This document shows positions 23,901 through 37,210 of a stretch of DNA of 64,000 bases, one piece after another. The notes below the pieces were generated by a model that saw only the letters and a list, made by a program, of their open reading frames with translations, made no database searches and was not told the DNA's origin. Within the stretch, counting starts at the first letter, position 1, and the number at the start of each line of letters is the position of its first letter. Origin of the DNA: Monarcha castaneiventris obscurior (lineage: Eukaryota; Chordata; Aves; Passeriformes; Monarchidae); contig JAMPIT010000575.1 in NCBI GenBank assembly GCA_026261815.1, positions 39,099,501-39,163,500 on the forward strand. Direction: 5' to 3'. Made by a program: the position numbers and the translations under genes.

Positions 23901-26900
23901 AAGTACAGAAGACCATAGGAGGGAAGGGTTCTTTGATTTACTTGCAGGTTCACTCAGCCTCAACTCTGTATCGTGCTTCAAAGCCGGTGATTAAACCTCT
24001 TTACTGGTTTTCCCATGCTTACTCTCCTCCCATCTCCAGTCCCACTTTCCTGCTTCTGAATCCCTCTGTTTTCAGCCATCGTCCTCTATCCCCTCAACAC
24101 ATTCCATGGCTCAGTTGCCCATCCCTTTGTCTTTACGAATTATTTTCTAATTACAGTCACCATCCACATTTGTTCATTTGGGCTGTAGGTATAAAAAGAT
24201 TTGCTACTGAAAAAGACACAATAAAATATCCATCTCTTTGTATGTGATTGAAAAGCACTGGGATCAGGACTAGCACAGTTCCAAAACCATTTAGAAATAA
24301 AGAATTCAGTTTTTGCTTAAAATCAGACTCTGCTTTTATTTCTGTCAGTGAGATCTGAAGAACAGATTGGGGGTGGGAATTAAATGTTATTTGTAAACTT
24401 TTTCTTGTTTAAACTTGGAACCAAATATACTTTGTCTTATTAAGACAGTGTTTTCAGCTGATTTCAAGGGGTTTATCCAGTGGGCAGGATCTGTCCTCTC
24501 TAACACTGGTGTCCAAAAGAGGATGAAGCAGTAACGTTGTGATAGAGATAATAACCTTCTCTGGTCACTTTTCTTTACGACTCAAAACAATTTGAGGAAA
24601 TGGATAATTTTATACAATTTTCTGTACTGTATGGAATAATGAGCTTAAACATTTTGGTTAATAGCTGTTACTAAAGAAAAATTGTAATAAATTTCATAAT
24701 AGATAATTGTAACCATAGATATATGGTGGTAGATTACTCTTTATGGAATAAATTACTACTCAGCATAAAGTAAGATGGCAGAATCAGGTTATGTTCCAGT
24801 CAGTGGCTAAAATGATTGTGTTGTGTGATGTGAACTGAGTTTAATTTAATGTCCAGAAGAGAGATACTTCCTCTCCTGGTAAAAGTGTTTTGGAAAACTA
24901 GACTAATAAGGCAAAAGCTAAAAACAACATGTCAAGAAAAAGCTCCATCACTCCAGTAACCAAGGTGATGCTAACAGCATAAGTAAAAGAAATTGTACAT
25001 GTGGCTGTTTTGTAAAACCCACTATACTCCTTTCTTTATTCAAAACAAAGATTTAATTGGTTACAGTGTGGCTGAATTGAGCAGATAAAAGGTGTAATTG
25101 ATCATGACTCCTATATAGCACTAATAGCAGTTATTTTTTATTGTATTGGCAGCCAAAATTGCATTTCCTCTCTGTCTCAGGTCACTTACCATCCAAATGA
25201 ACATTTGTTAATGGAACCAGATCATCAATAGCTGCTTTACTGATTTCCATGTGACTGCTTGAATGCCCATTTAAATTTACATGGACAGTTAAGGCTTGGC
25301 TTCCTCTGCCACCAGAATGTTAAATACTCCATATTTTGACAAACTGCTCATTTTGCAGCTTGTAGAACTGAAAAGAAAGCGCTGACCACTAACTAGGTTA
25401 GTCTAATTACTCTGACAGAAAAATTTGGATCATTGTTATAGAAAGGAAACTGAAGAAACAGAGGGCAACTCAAGGAAATATGACCAAGATCTTATGTTTT
25501 TGGGAAAGGACCATGTTTGATGCAAAACAATGTATATATAATTTTTTTCCTATATAGAGCATTGCTGTGAGGAGAAAATGACTGCTTTCTGGGCGAATTT
25601 CACATTTCATCTGTGTTCAAATATATATACATGTGACACAGCTGGGTAAAACTGAAATAGTGTTTTGTGCTTGTAGTGAAGTAGATGAGTAGCAGCTCAA
25701 GATGTACTTGTAAATCCACTATGTGAGGCTTTCTGCTCACTGCAGACAGCCTTACCTACACCTGAGTCTGATGCATCCCATGGGCTTGGCATCACTTGCC
25801 AACAGGGAACACAGAACAGATGGGTGAAGGGATATGGATGAAATTTAGGGCATCTGAATTTGGAAGAGAGATGGTGTCCACCCCCACAGAAACACACTTA
25901 AACATTTCTATTTAGTACATGAATGACTAAGACACAGAGGAATTACCTGGCTTGCCAGAACCAAAAAGACAGAAGAAATATCTGGCATTTCAACATGTGT
26001 CTTTTGGATGGTACTCCAGCACCAGAATCCCAACATCTGTTTTCCTTTCTGTGCCTTCATCGAGGCAACAAGATGAGATCCAGCACTGAGATTACTTTGT
26101 GGCAACTTACTATGCAGTAACAGAACACTCAGCATTCCCCTCAAGGTTAAGCCATCATACCTAGATCTCTGGTGCAGTAAGAAAGCTATATAAGAAATGC
26201 AAAATTTTAGGAGTAAACACATTGATTTTGATCGCCATGGGAGATGCAAAGATTTTATGAAGGAGTGAGGATGGAGGATAAGATCATGACATAGCAAAGT
26301 CCAGGATCAGTGTCTTGCTCTTATGAAAGCTTCCTTCTTCAGCTTGAGTAAGTAATTCAGTGTGTTTTTCACACCTCCTACACTGGGCCATCTGTTGGTT
26401 AGCCATCTCAGCCAAGATGGTAAGTGATACCTCACATTCCTTTCTTTCCAATGACTTTTCACAATGAAAATAAACAGCTCAACTTCTTTTCTCCAAATGC
26501 TGAAATATTTAGCATCTTAATAGCTCTGTATAATGACTTAGACAGTTTGAGAGATGGCACATGCTTCCCACTGATACCAAATCTATTAAATTCTGTCTAG
26601 AGGAAAAGTAAAACCTTCTATTTTTTTAATGAGATTCCAAAAAATCTCAGTAGCATTTTTAGCCTCTCTAGGTTATCTGCCAGTCTCTTAGCCTAAAATT
26701 TCCCGCTGTTCTCCAGTTCTGCCAAGACCTGAGCTGGTTTTATTGGAGCAAACAAGCTGGAAGTATTTTAGTCCAGAATAAATTAGACTGGGAGATAAAA
26801 GAGAAAAAAGGAAATTCTTAGGCAACTCACAAGGGATTCTTCCTTACTTCTCCTCATGTAATAATATATAATGTTATATGTAGCATTTTTAATAACCTCC

Positions 26901-28490
26901 ACGACACAGTTGTAAGCACATTATAAGGGAAAAAGGTAATAGATCATAGAGCATAGACAGTAGATCATAGATAACAGAAATAGATAGGGGTTTGCTTTTC
27001 TTTTGGAGGATACCTTTTTTACCATCATGTGCTGATAACCTCTCTCTACTGGAGAGCTAAAATGTGTTTAAAATAGGGCAGGTTTTCTGCTTCTTTATAG
27101 CTTGACTGTATGAATTTCCAGACAGGTTTAGCTTCCAGGGCCTTTGAATTTTTCATGCAATTTTCATTTCTATTCACAATTTTCTACTAGGAAAGTAGTT
27201 TGAAATTTGTATCTCCCCTTGATACTATTTTATATGCTCACCTTTCTTTATTGATTAATTTCTCTTAAAAATGTGAAGCTATTACACAAAAATTGATAGA
27301 CTGGAATATCCTGAGTATACTCAGGATGCAATAATGTGCAACATGCATTTAAATTATTTTTTTATGGATATCAGGTGCTTTTTCAGAGACATTAATAAGC
27401 AAAAGAGTATGGACAATGTCACTGGGGTTTTTCTTTTGCAATTACATTTATCGTTTCGCAAATATATGCATAAATGCACATGACAAAACAGGCTCTATCT
27501 TTCTGTGAATTAATTAGGTCCTCCCAAAATTGTACCATTTGCACACTCCCTTGGCTGAAGACAGCCCAGAGTTGTGCATAGATTTATGTGGAGCAGTTTG
27601 TGGTCTGTTGAAAGAAATACTTGTAGTGATGGTTAGGTGACGACCTGTGGGTGAAAGAGCATAAATCAGGTATTGTTAAGTGATTTAACTTTCTGCTTCA
27701 TTGCTCATTGTTGGCCACATGTATATGAACTCTATGTGCTTTAGAACAATGTTGTTGTTGGGTTTTAGGGTTTTTTGTCATCTATCACATTGTGTATTTC
27801 GGTCTGTTTAATACCATATTCAGAACAGTAAAATCCTATTGCTCATCACTGGGTTATTTAATGTACACCAAAGAAAAGGTTCCTACTTTATTGAATAATA
27901 ATCTTGTCTGCAACTCCCTATTTTGTTCCATGGAAATGGAATACAATTAAATTCATCCGAGGTACACTGGTTGCAGGATGTGTTGTGTAAACTATATGGA
28001 GAGATTCAAAGACCTAAATTATAATTTCATAATGAATGTATATACAGTGCTATCTCCTTCTGCTTCAGTCTTTCATGTTTTTATTTTTTTAAATTTTAAT
28101 ATAGTGAAACACAATAATTCATGGTATGTCACACGCAAAGATTTTTTCTGCTTTCATGTTTTCAGTTTAAAAAAAAGGATTTCCCATTTATAAATGTGTT
28201 AAGAATATATAAACTACTAAGAAGAGAAAAGGCTAAAGGCTGCTTTACCAAATGGGGAAATTTAACCACGTGTTTAGAAATTAGATATTAGATTTTTATC
28301 TACTGAATAAAGGGCTTGTATGGTCTCATGTTCTAGTACTACAGAGAACACATGCCTTTCTGTGAAAACACCTGGTGCCAGAGGCTTCAGAGAGAAAACC
28401 CAGGGCCAGTGGGTTTTGGGTTTCATGTTCTTCCCTCTTTCAGCTGATAGCAAGAGGCTACATATGTGTGTGAATTTATTTTAATTGTGG
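20931..28490. other. Long unassigned stretch without recognisable mobile elements
   Basis: I recognise no CR1 or LTR sequence here. Frames of up to 153 codons (23786-24247 plus) have no recognisable domain. About 25010-25400 is AT-rich and balanced, with TTAATTGG, AATTGATCATGA and CCATCCAAATGAACATTTG motifs that suggest conserved non-coding DNA, but this is untested. A degenerate AGATCATAG-type repeat occurs at 26938-26986. Confidence 0.4.
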
Positions 28491-28514
28491 ATATATATAT
28501 ATATATATGCGCGC
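28491..28514. repeat. (AT)9 run joined to GCGCGC
   Basis: Nine AT units are followed directly by GCGCGC. This is a 24-bp alternating purine-pyrimidine tract, and the CpGs in it are rare for this neighbourhood. Confidence 0.85.
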
Positions 28515-31500
28515 CTGTATATACATTTGCATACACATATATCTGAGTAGGGATGGGTGTATATGTGTGAGAAGTCATCTTTCATGTACGCAAAAAAAGC
28601 AGCTAATTAGAGGGAACCAACTCTTTCAGCAAAGCCTGAAGAATGGTAACCATTTAAGTGAGACATTCGAGATGACACCTGGGTAACAAGAAGAAAGGAC
28701 TTTAATATCTCCCTGACCACTGACAGGGCTGGACCCTAGAACACGAGCCCAGCCCAGAGGCTTTATCAGACTCAGTGGTGGCTCCTCCACCTGCTTTCAC
28801 TTCTGCCCAATTTCCTTCTATCATGTGTGCACAGGAATATTTCTGGATAGACCTGAATTTTCATGAGGAGCAGAAGGAATGATGCTTTCTCTTCTGTTGC
28901 TGGAAGGAGGGTGGTTCTTCCCCCTGCCCTCATCCTTTAGTCACTGGTAATGGTTAATTTCTGCTTCACACCAGAGTCCAGCAATGATATTTAACTCTTT
29001 CACTGTTTTCTGCAGTAAACCAAAAAGACATCCAACAACCCACTAGTTACTGCTGGCAGCCAGGGAGAAGGAAAAATGAGGCCCGTAATTATCCTGATGG
29101 GTCAATTATGCTCCCCAGAAGCATTATAAATGTATGTAATAACAGCTGTAGCATTTCTTTAACCTGGCATGTTAAAATGACAGCTATCTATAAATTTGTC
29201 AATAACATGGAGTACCTAAGAACATGTGAGTGATTTTCAGACAGTAAATGAAATGTATTTCACAGTGGCCAGCTCTGTTTTCCACATAAATATTTTAAGA
29301 TTCTAAAATCTATCCATATCATGATTAAATAGGTGAACCAAGTACCAGCATTTGGTTAAAAATATCTATAGATGGTATATTTTCTCTTAAGAAATCCTAC
29401 AAAAAAAAAAATTATTGATTTTTAAGCTAACTGCTCCCAGAGTACCACACACCATTAAAAGAGATGGGTAACTTAGTGCTGGATTTAGGTCAAGGTAGAA
29501 TGTTTGAGTGACATGTTAAGGGAGGAAATAAAATCTTCTGAAGTGCACTTTACAGGATACAGTGTACAATTTTCCCTTACATGTGATGTTTGCAGTAAAC
29601 TCTGTCAGAACTGGAGCTGGCCTGTGGGATTAAGTTTTTCAACATCTGGGATGACCACTTTAGCATCAGGCTTTTTGGGGGGCAGCCTCTTTCCGTATCC
29701 ATCAGTCACTGTATTTCTGTCTCTCTCAGAGAATGAATATTTAATTATATACACAGTCTGGAACAGCTCTAATAGAAGGAAAGAGTATCTTCCCACAGCT
29801 AAGAAACCTCTCCCAGTGAAATTTAAGCAGAGTTTCATGTATTACTGGGTGAAATGCTACTTTTGAAGGACCAGCACTTTCTTTTCATCTTCTGATGTGA
29901 TGTCATGAGTTATAGGTATTGTATAAAACCTCTTCCTTCTGTCCTGGGAGTTGCAAATGGATTTTCAAGGAAGTATCAAACAGTGATGACAATTTTGGCC
30001 CAATTAAAGCAAAATAAGCAGGGATTTCCCTACCATATCAATCTGTGAGTAACAACTGTGTAATTTCACCAAGAAGGCTTAAAAAATCCTATCTAGTGCT
30101 TTCTCCACCCCAAGGAGCACCATGGTGAGTGGGAATATGTCCCCCAGCCTTGGGGATCATGGGTGAGATAGTTTAGAATAAGTAAGAGATTAACCAGGGT
30201 GCAAAATAATTCTCTTACATTAACATAGAGCTGAGCTTGCAAGACTGGGATAGACAAGCCTTTGAAATGTAATAGTTTACATGCAATTGCTGCATTGATT
30301 TGACAGGCTATGAATCAGCAAAGAATTTAGGTCCCAGCACTAGACATCAAAGCAAATATGTATTTAGAAATGGTATGTGGGAGGCTAAATATTTGTATAT
30401 GTAAAGCTCCCCTCCCTGCCCTCCCCCCCCCAAAAAAAAAAAAAGTGTTAAAAAGTAGTTTTCTTACTCTTTTCTTTCAGGGATTAAAATCCTCAGGAGT
30501 CTTTTAATAAAAAGGACCCAACTGTTTGCATCCATTAACCCATTGCCTTTGCTGAATTGTAAGAACTTTCAATACAAGAGTTATCCTAGGAAAATGCAAG
30601 GCCCACTCGGCATAATAAAAATTTCAATTATTTTGAAATAAATTTAATTTTTTCTCGAGATGCTTATTGTGATATATCAGTATGTAGCTGTCATTAATGT
30701 CCCAGCTTATTTTTCTGACAGATCTCCTTTTTGGCACCTTAGGAATACAGAATACTTGACTGAAATAAATGCTCTGCCTGAGGTGGCCTTTATTGCTAAT
30801 GTCAATAGATACTGAAATTCATTGTTCATGGGATGTTCTGACTAAGAAATCATACTGAAACTCATGGTTGCAGCAAATTATCCTTTGTTCATAGCTGACA
30901 TTTCCTTTTGTTTCCCTTTTTACACTAAAGGAATTGACATTCTTAAACATAAAAAAAAAATGAATGATGAAAAATCTAAATAATCACCAATTCCTTGTAT
31001 TCCTTGACATTCCTGCTTTCTCTTCTCAATAAAGTGGCTGTTTAGTTATGTTACCTACACAGAGCAGCATACAAATGAAGTGTTGTTATATGACAGAAAG
31101 AAATAAAATGTTAGAGTGAATCATTGCCTTTAATGTGAGAAGTCTGACAGTACTGAATTATCAACTAAAACGTTGCTTTCTGAATGGATTAAAACCCCAG
31201 AAGAGGGAATACAAAGCTATATTCTGCTTCTCTGGCATCTGGGATATTAATAGTGGTGTTCTTGAGTGATTGAGCAATGCCAAACTGCATCACCTGATTC
31301 TGCTAGCAAACCTGCCTTAGAAAGTGGAACTAAAGAAAACCTTTAGATTTAATCTGGGAAGGAATAAAAAGTGCTTTACTCCTGCTCTTGACTATTCTGA
31401 GCCAGCAGAAGAAAAAAAATACTGCTCCAAATACATATTCATTGGAGAGGGAGGAAGCTTGATTTAGTTTAATACTGCCAACTACACAGAGCAAACTCTG

Positions 31501-34500
31501 AGGCCAGAGCACAAAGTGTGCATTAACATTACAAAGGGGAGAAAGGCTATGCCTCCAGCCCCTGAACAGCTGAAGGAGTGCCAGATCAAGCAGTGGCAGA
31601 GAAATTTCAACCTGCCATGGTAATACATTCTGGGTCACCTGAAAGATGTAAAGGACAGTGGTGTATAAGGAGAAGTCTGACTCGGAGCTGCTGTCTGGCC
31701 AAGCATGCTGGAGGAGAGAAAGCAAATATTTCCAACAATGTAAGGAACAAAAATTGTTTAAAAATTAATGCCAAAGACTTTCTTTGCTCCTGTGTGTTCC
31801 CTGCCTTTCCCAAGCACAGTGTGGGTCTGGCCACTCGCCCAGCTGGCAGCAGTCACTGTACATGCCAGGGGGTTACACTGACTGACAGCACCTGGGGGTC
31901 AGCCTTGCCATTGGTGTGAGGAGGGGTTCATGGCTCGTGTGATGGGAACTGCTGAGACGACAGGGCTTGCTGTGTTCTAGAATACCATGGGGCAAAGACT
32001 GTCAAGTCTTCTGCAAAACCTTGGCTTTCACAGTGTCCTTTCTGCAATGAGAGGTGTCTGAGACTCCAGGCAAAAAAATATTCCCTTGGGTGAAGCAGAC
32101 AAACTCACAAATTAAATAATCTTCCCAGTAACCTTTTTTCTTCCTGTCTTTGATGCAATCATTCACAAGGGGTTTTTTTGACAGGCATTAGAAACAGCAG
32201 TGGTGCTGGTGGTGAGCAGAGCCCTGGAAGTGGTGCCCTGCACTAGGCAGGGCCACAGGTGACCCTGAGCACCTCTTTCACAGACTCCTGGGGGAAATCC
32301 TAGGTTGCTAAAGGTGGCTTTCAGGAGAGGTGGCAGCATGATATCTCCTAAGGCCAGACCTGTTCACTTGAAGAAAATGGGTATCTGTACTGCTTACCCC
32401 AGGTACCTGGTCACTGAGTGAAAGGAGTACATTTTCAGAAAAGTCTTTAGAGTATTTTATTCTTTATATCTGCTCATGTTTTTTGCCTCTTTACTGCCCA
32501 AACTGTGGATTCATTTTCCCTGACTTTAGCCATCTAAAAGTGAAGAACAGTCTCAGTCAGTGGCTGAACCCCTGATGGAGCCTGTGGAGATGGTAAAGGG
32601 TAGGGAGGGAACATGAGAGAGACAGGAGTACCTCTGTGTGAGGTTTGGGTGCCATTTTGGTAGGTAGAGTGATATGTAAGTCACTGTTGTGTGAACTGCT
32701 CCCCAGCATGGGCAGCTGCCAAGCTGAGATACCTCACTTTCAGAAAGAAAAACTTTCACATGACAAGGACCTTGCTGCATGTGTGTACATGCCCCAGTGC
32801 ATGGATATGGGAAGGTTTGCTTCTCTTTGGCCTCTTGCTCACAAATTTGAAATTATTGGCACTTTTGTGTAGGCCACAAAGCAACAAATGACTTTTATAT
32901 GCAGAATGCTTTGGAAATCACCTGAGCAGTGACTGATAGATCAGTGTGTTGCTTTGCTAATACTTCCCCACTTGGTTTTAAATCAGGAGAAATATAAATG
33001 GCTTCATTCTGTATTTTTTATTTTCCTTTATTGTAAAGTCTTTGAATGTTTCATGGTCTTTTGATGGGCTTAGGAAACAGCTATTAGTTGTCTCCTTCCT
33101 CTCATACTAGGCAGCAGACTATTTAATGTTAAATCCTCCTGTGAGCTCCAGAGGGCTGCAAATTAGCCCTCTGTAGAAAGCAATGAGGGAAGTGATGGGC
33201 ATTGGTATATGTCCCATATAAGTACCAATTCAGCATATATGTTTTCACAGTAATCTCATTAAAATACTGTAAATCAATAAACAAAAACTGTAAAACCTTA
33301 AATGCTCAAACACTGTGTGATTAAATTGAGTGAATCAAAATCCCAGATGCTATTTTGGTCCTGTGCTGTGCTGAGATTTTGTTATTGTTACTGACACCAC
33401 AACATCTGCAAGGATAATTTTTACGTTCATTATATTTACTGTGCTGCTGAGAGAATTAGAAGCCCCTGAAGTACATCTTAAAAGCCTTTATTGCACTATA
33501 AAAGACTCTGTCACTGTAAACTCCGTTAGCCAAGGTCTTCAGGTTCGTAATGAGATTCTGAGGAAGAGGCCAAGGCAAAGGAATGACAGGGTCTTATCCC
33601 AGCTCCTCTCAGGGAGTGTGACATATCGTGCACTGACCCAGGGGGAAACAAAGGATGCAAAAGGCTCAGTGAGTGCATGGCCTTGGAATGGCAGCATGGG
33701 TTTAGCAGGGCCTCTGTTTGTCACTTTGTTTAGAGCCGTGCCATACGTCTGCCTCCAGTTCGGGGCTGACAGGCAAGATATATAAATCTGCAGGAGAACC
33801 TGGGGATATCTGACTAATTTCACTCTGCTTTTAATATTGCTGGTTTTCATATCTAGAAGTTTATTTCATAGATCTATATGCAATGGAGATCTTGGCAGCA
33901 TCTGGAGGGCTTCCCAGTAGTCCAGCCAGCTCTGGTTCAGCCAGTACAGCCAACAGAAAGCCTCTCATGTTTTGCTATTCTTTTCTTCTATTTTTCTACT
34001 TTTTAGTTCCTATTGGTTTCCCAAAAGGGAAGAAAAAAGGTATATTGGACCAAAAAGCAAAAATATCAATAAAAACATCTGTCCTTGGTATAGTTTTCAG
34101 TAGTTTTCGGCATCAGAGATGTGAAATGGTCCATTCATTAATTTTAAGAGGCAGTTTGACATGGATGAACCCATTCCTTGCTTTCACTGTTACAGAGGGG
34201 TCACAGCTCTGCAGGGTGATGTGGCCTTTCACAAAGAAGCTCTTGAAGATGGTGAGAGTCACCCCTCAGGTGTCTTTAGCTACCGATTAGAGTGACCATG
34301 GAGACCCCTAAGATGGCTCTAGACAATGACTTTGCTCTTTGAGATCACTGAAATGGGATAAAACAAACTCCATTCTTACTCTATGAATCACTATCTTTTG
34401 CACCTGAATTTATACCATGGACTTCAAAGGCAGCACTGTAGGGTCATTTTTCGGGACACAATAAGTAATAGAGTCAGTGATTTCAGAAGGCTGCTGCTTC

Positions 34501-35127
34501 TGAAGCAAGGACAAGGACACTGTAAACCAGCTTATAGATTTATTTTTGCCATTGAAAGAACAAAACTTGCAAGAACCTGTTTAGTACGAAGACAGAAAGA
34601 TCCCATGTTCCCCTTTCTACCAAAAAAATGAACAAAAATTGCCAAAAAAATCCCAACACCAAACCCTATTCTTCCTCCTGTATCAGAGATAAAATCTATC
34701 TCCAACCTTCACCTTCTTCTGCTAAGGCAAAAATTTTCTACAGCTGGTGGAACTAACACTAACAGGTAATTCAAACTTACAGAATCACTAGCAAGTTATT
34801 ATATTTCTCTGTACTAATAAAAACTGAGAACAATATATAGCATTACAGAGAATGTCTTTCTTATATAGAGTGAGTACTTGCTTCTTTATTAAAAAAGATT
34901 CTTAAATCTTTATTACAAGGAAAAAAATATTTTCAAAATAAACCAATAAAGGTGACAAAATGGCTACAGTAAAGGGTAGCCACAAATTAATGTGCACACA
35001 CAAGTAGTAGAGCCACCCATGTAAGAGCCCCAAAACAGCACGTGACACACACACCTCTGTATGAACATCAGCTGTAAACCTTTAAAGATCTGATGTGATG
35101 TCAAGGTCTATATCTGGCAGGTCTCAA
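28515..35127. other. Unassigned stretch without recognisable mobile elements
   Basis: No gene is called. Contains an A12 run (29401-29412) and a C9-A13 junction (30423-30444). A good 3' splice consensus (TTACTCTTTTCTTTCAG) ends at 30480. The blocks at about 29080-29300, 30600-30860 and 33170-33330 are AT-rich without repeat features and are candidates for conserved non-coding DNA. Frames of 131 codons (31330-31725 minus) and 135 codons (33883-34290 plus) are not recognisable as protein. Confidence 0.4.
30423..30444. repeat. C9-A13 homopolymer junction
   Basis: Nine C followed directly by thirteen A. This is a simple-sequence site likely to vary in length and to be error-prone in sequencing. 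Confidence 0.9.
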
Positions 35128-35294
35128 AAGAAATGATAAACCCATCTTTGCCTCATCCCTGGAAGTGTTCAAGACCTGGCTGCACAGGGTTTTGAGTGAC
35201 CTTGTCTAGTGGAAGGTATCCCTGCCAAGAGTAGAGGGGTTGGAAGTAGAGGATCTCGAAGATCCTTTAGAACCCAACCCATTCTATGATCTTT
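35128..35294 (+). mobile_element. CR1 LINE 3' terminus, plus strand
   Basis: TCATCCCTGGAAGTGTTCAAG, then GACCTGGCTGCACAGGGTTTTGAG, GTCTAGTGGAAGG and CCCATTCTATGAT match the last 150 bp of avian CR1 in sense orientation, ending at the ATTCTATGA terminal motif. It is strongly 5'-truncated, which is typical of CR1. Confidence 0.9.
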
Positions 35295-36559
35295 CAGGTG
35301 CTGCTCACTAATCTTATTGGCAAAACCTGATTTTTAAATTTTTTTTGTGACAAACAATTACTGCCGTGTTGCTTGAAAATTTCACGTGACTTATCTCATG
35401 CACAACAACTCCAGCATCCAACAGTACAGACTTATATCCGTCTACCCTAATATACAAGAGGAATCTGGTAGCAGTGTAAACATTTTTTGCTCAGATTATT
35501 ACACAGCCAAGAATTGCGGGGTTGGGACTAAATTAACATCCTGAATGTGACAAACTGTGGCTCATCTATAGAAATCCTCACCATCTGTGTTTGGATCCAT
35601 GGCATAATTATTTCACTGAGTTGATAATTTTGTATCCAGTTTTGGGATCAACCAAGTGTTCTGATTTGACTAGATTTCTCATGCCATTTGCTGATCAGTC
35701 CTTAGGTGACTAAATTACTCTCTTTGGCCAGACAGTTGATGAAGCCAGATCAACCCCAAAAATCCTTTCAGACTGAAGATATCTCAGACTGCTCCATTAC
35801 AGACATCAGCTCAAGGCCACAGCATTCTGGAATGATTTGTGCCCACAGGTGCTCACTCTTGGGCAGTGTTTGAGCATGTATGTTTCTGCCATAAGCACAA
35901 CCAGGAAAGGAGGCAAGAGGTATGTTTTGGGATGGCAGAAGGAACCTGAAAAACTGGATGGTTTCACTTCATGAAGGTCTTTTTGGAACAGGCTCTACAA
36001 GACCTATCACAGTTCTCAAAAGCCCAGAAGTTTGCCAGAAAAAGGGTATAGGAATTAGGACAGAGAAAGAGAAGGACTTCTTTGACAAGCGGCTTAGGTC
36101 TTGTGCATGAATGGAAATTTTGCCATTGATTTTACTGGGGATAGTGAAGGTGTTAGCATAGAAATGGGAAGTGCACAGGATGGGGATTTGGGTAAGAACA
36201 TGCTTGACTAGTGTAATTTGAATGTCTGTCTTGTTGAATCACTTGTAGACTTCACAGAAAAAATCTCAATTTAAAACCAGACTTTCTTATGCTTTCATCC
36301 TGACAGCAGTTCATACTTGCAACAGGGAGAGAAAGATTTTTTTGATAATAGTTATTTTAAGTTACCATAGCACTCAGTGGTCTAGAGTCTTCTTTGTGCC
36401 TCTCCAGTTTTACTGCGGTGTAACTCCATTGACTCTCTGAGAGCAGCGGGAGTTGTCAAGCTGAAGTGTTATGGCAGTGAACTGAGAGAAGCAAAATATG
36501 ATTGCCACCCCAGTGCGAACAGAAAAATTGTTGACCATAAATTGTTGTTCTGTTCTTAT
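35295..36559. other. Unassigned sequence
   Basis: No gene or mobile element recognised. Confidence 0.4.
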
Positions 36560-37210
36560 TTAATTTAGCTGTGTGATTATAAAATTTCTTTTTGCTGTCG
36601 ACTGGTGATGGAAGACCATAAATAGTCCAAACCTGAAGTGTGTTTGTTTCATTTCGGCAGAGACAGAGCTGGCCAATATTTTACCTTGCCTTTGGGACTA
36701 GTGAAAGGTCAACAAACTCTTCTACAAAAGTGCTTCAGGACTTTGCATGAGCGCAGCACTTAGCATCCAGTTTTTGTAGCATCATCCACAGAAACTGGCC
36801 TGCCATCTCTGCTCCTGATCTCTTTTTTTACTGCTTTCATTGCCCATGGTTTTGCGATTGCCTCCCCCACTCTTTCATGCATAATATAAAATTCGGGCAG
36901 TTCTTTATAACAAGCGCATCATTTCCTTAATTGGCCCCCACCATTTGCTGTGAGTAATTCTAGAAAACATCTTTTGGAAGAGCCTTTATTGTAGGTCAAA
37001 GAATATTTGCGAATTCATTCGTCAGTATGTTTATTTGCTTTCTTAATTACTCTTTGAACTGGATTCTGCTTGTTATTTCATACTCCATCTTTTTTTCCAA
37101 CTTCAACATAGGATTTTTTTCCGACAACCTGACTTTTACTTTATAAAAAGCCACATTTAACACCTCTAAACAACCATGCATAATACCCTTTTATCTGTTT
37201 TGATATGAGC
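36560..37210. promoter_or_regulatory. Candidate conserved non-coding (enhancer-like) block
   Basis: The block has no repeat family and no extended open frame. It is rich in TAAT-type homeodomain cores and contains the identical 11-mer CATGCATAATA at 36876-36886 and 37175-37185. GCATAAT is the core recognised by POU-domain factors, especially the POU4 (Brn-3) class. It also contains AGGTCA-like half-sites and CpGs unusual for this window (TTTGCGATT, ATTTGCGAATTCATTCG). Function is inferred from composition alone. Confidence 0.2.

Noticed and set aside
23786..24247. 153-codon plus-strand open frame
   Set aside because: Pro/Ser/His-rich without a domain, and two other frames overlap it. It is likely a product of C/T-rich sequence.
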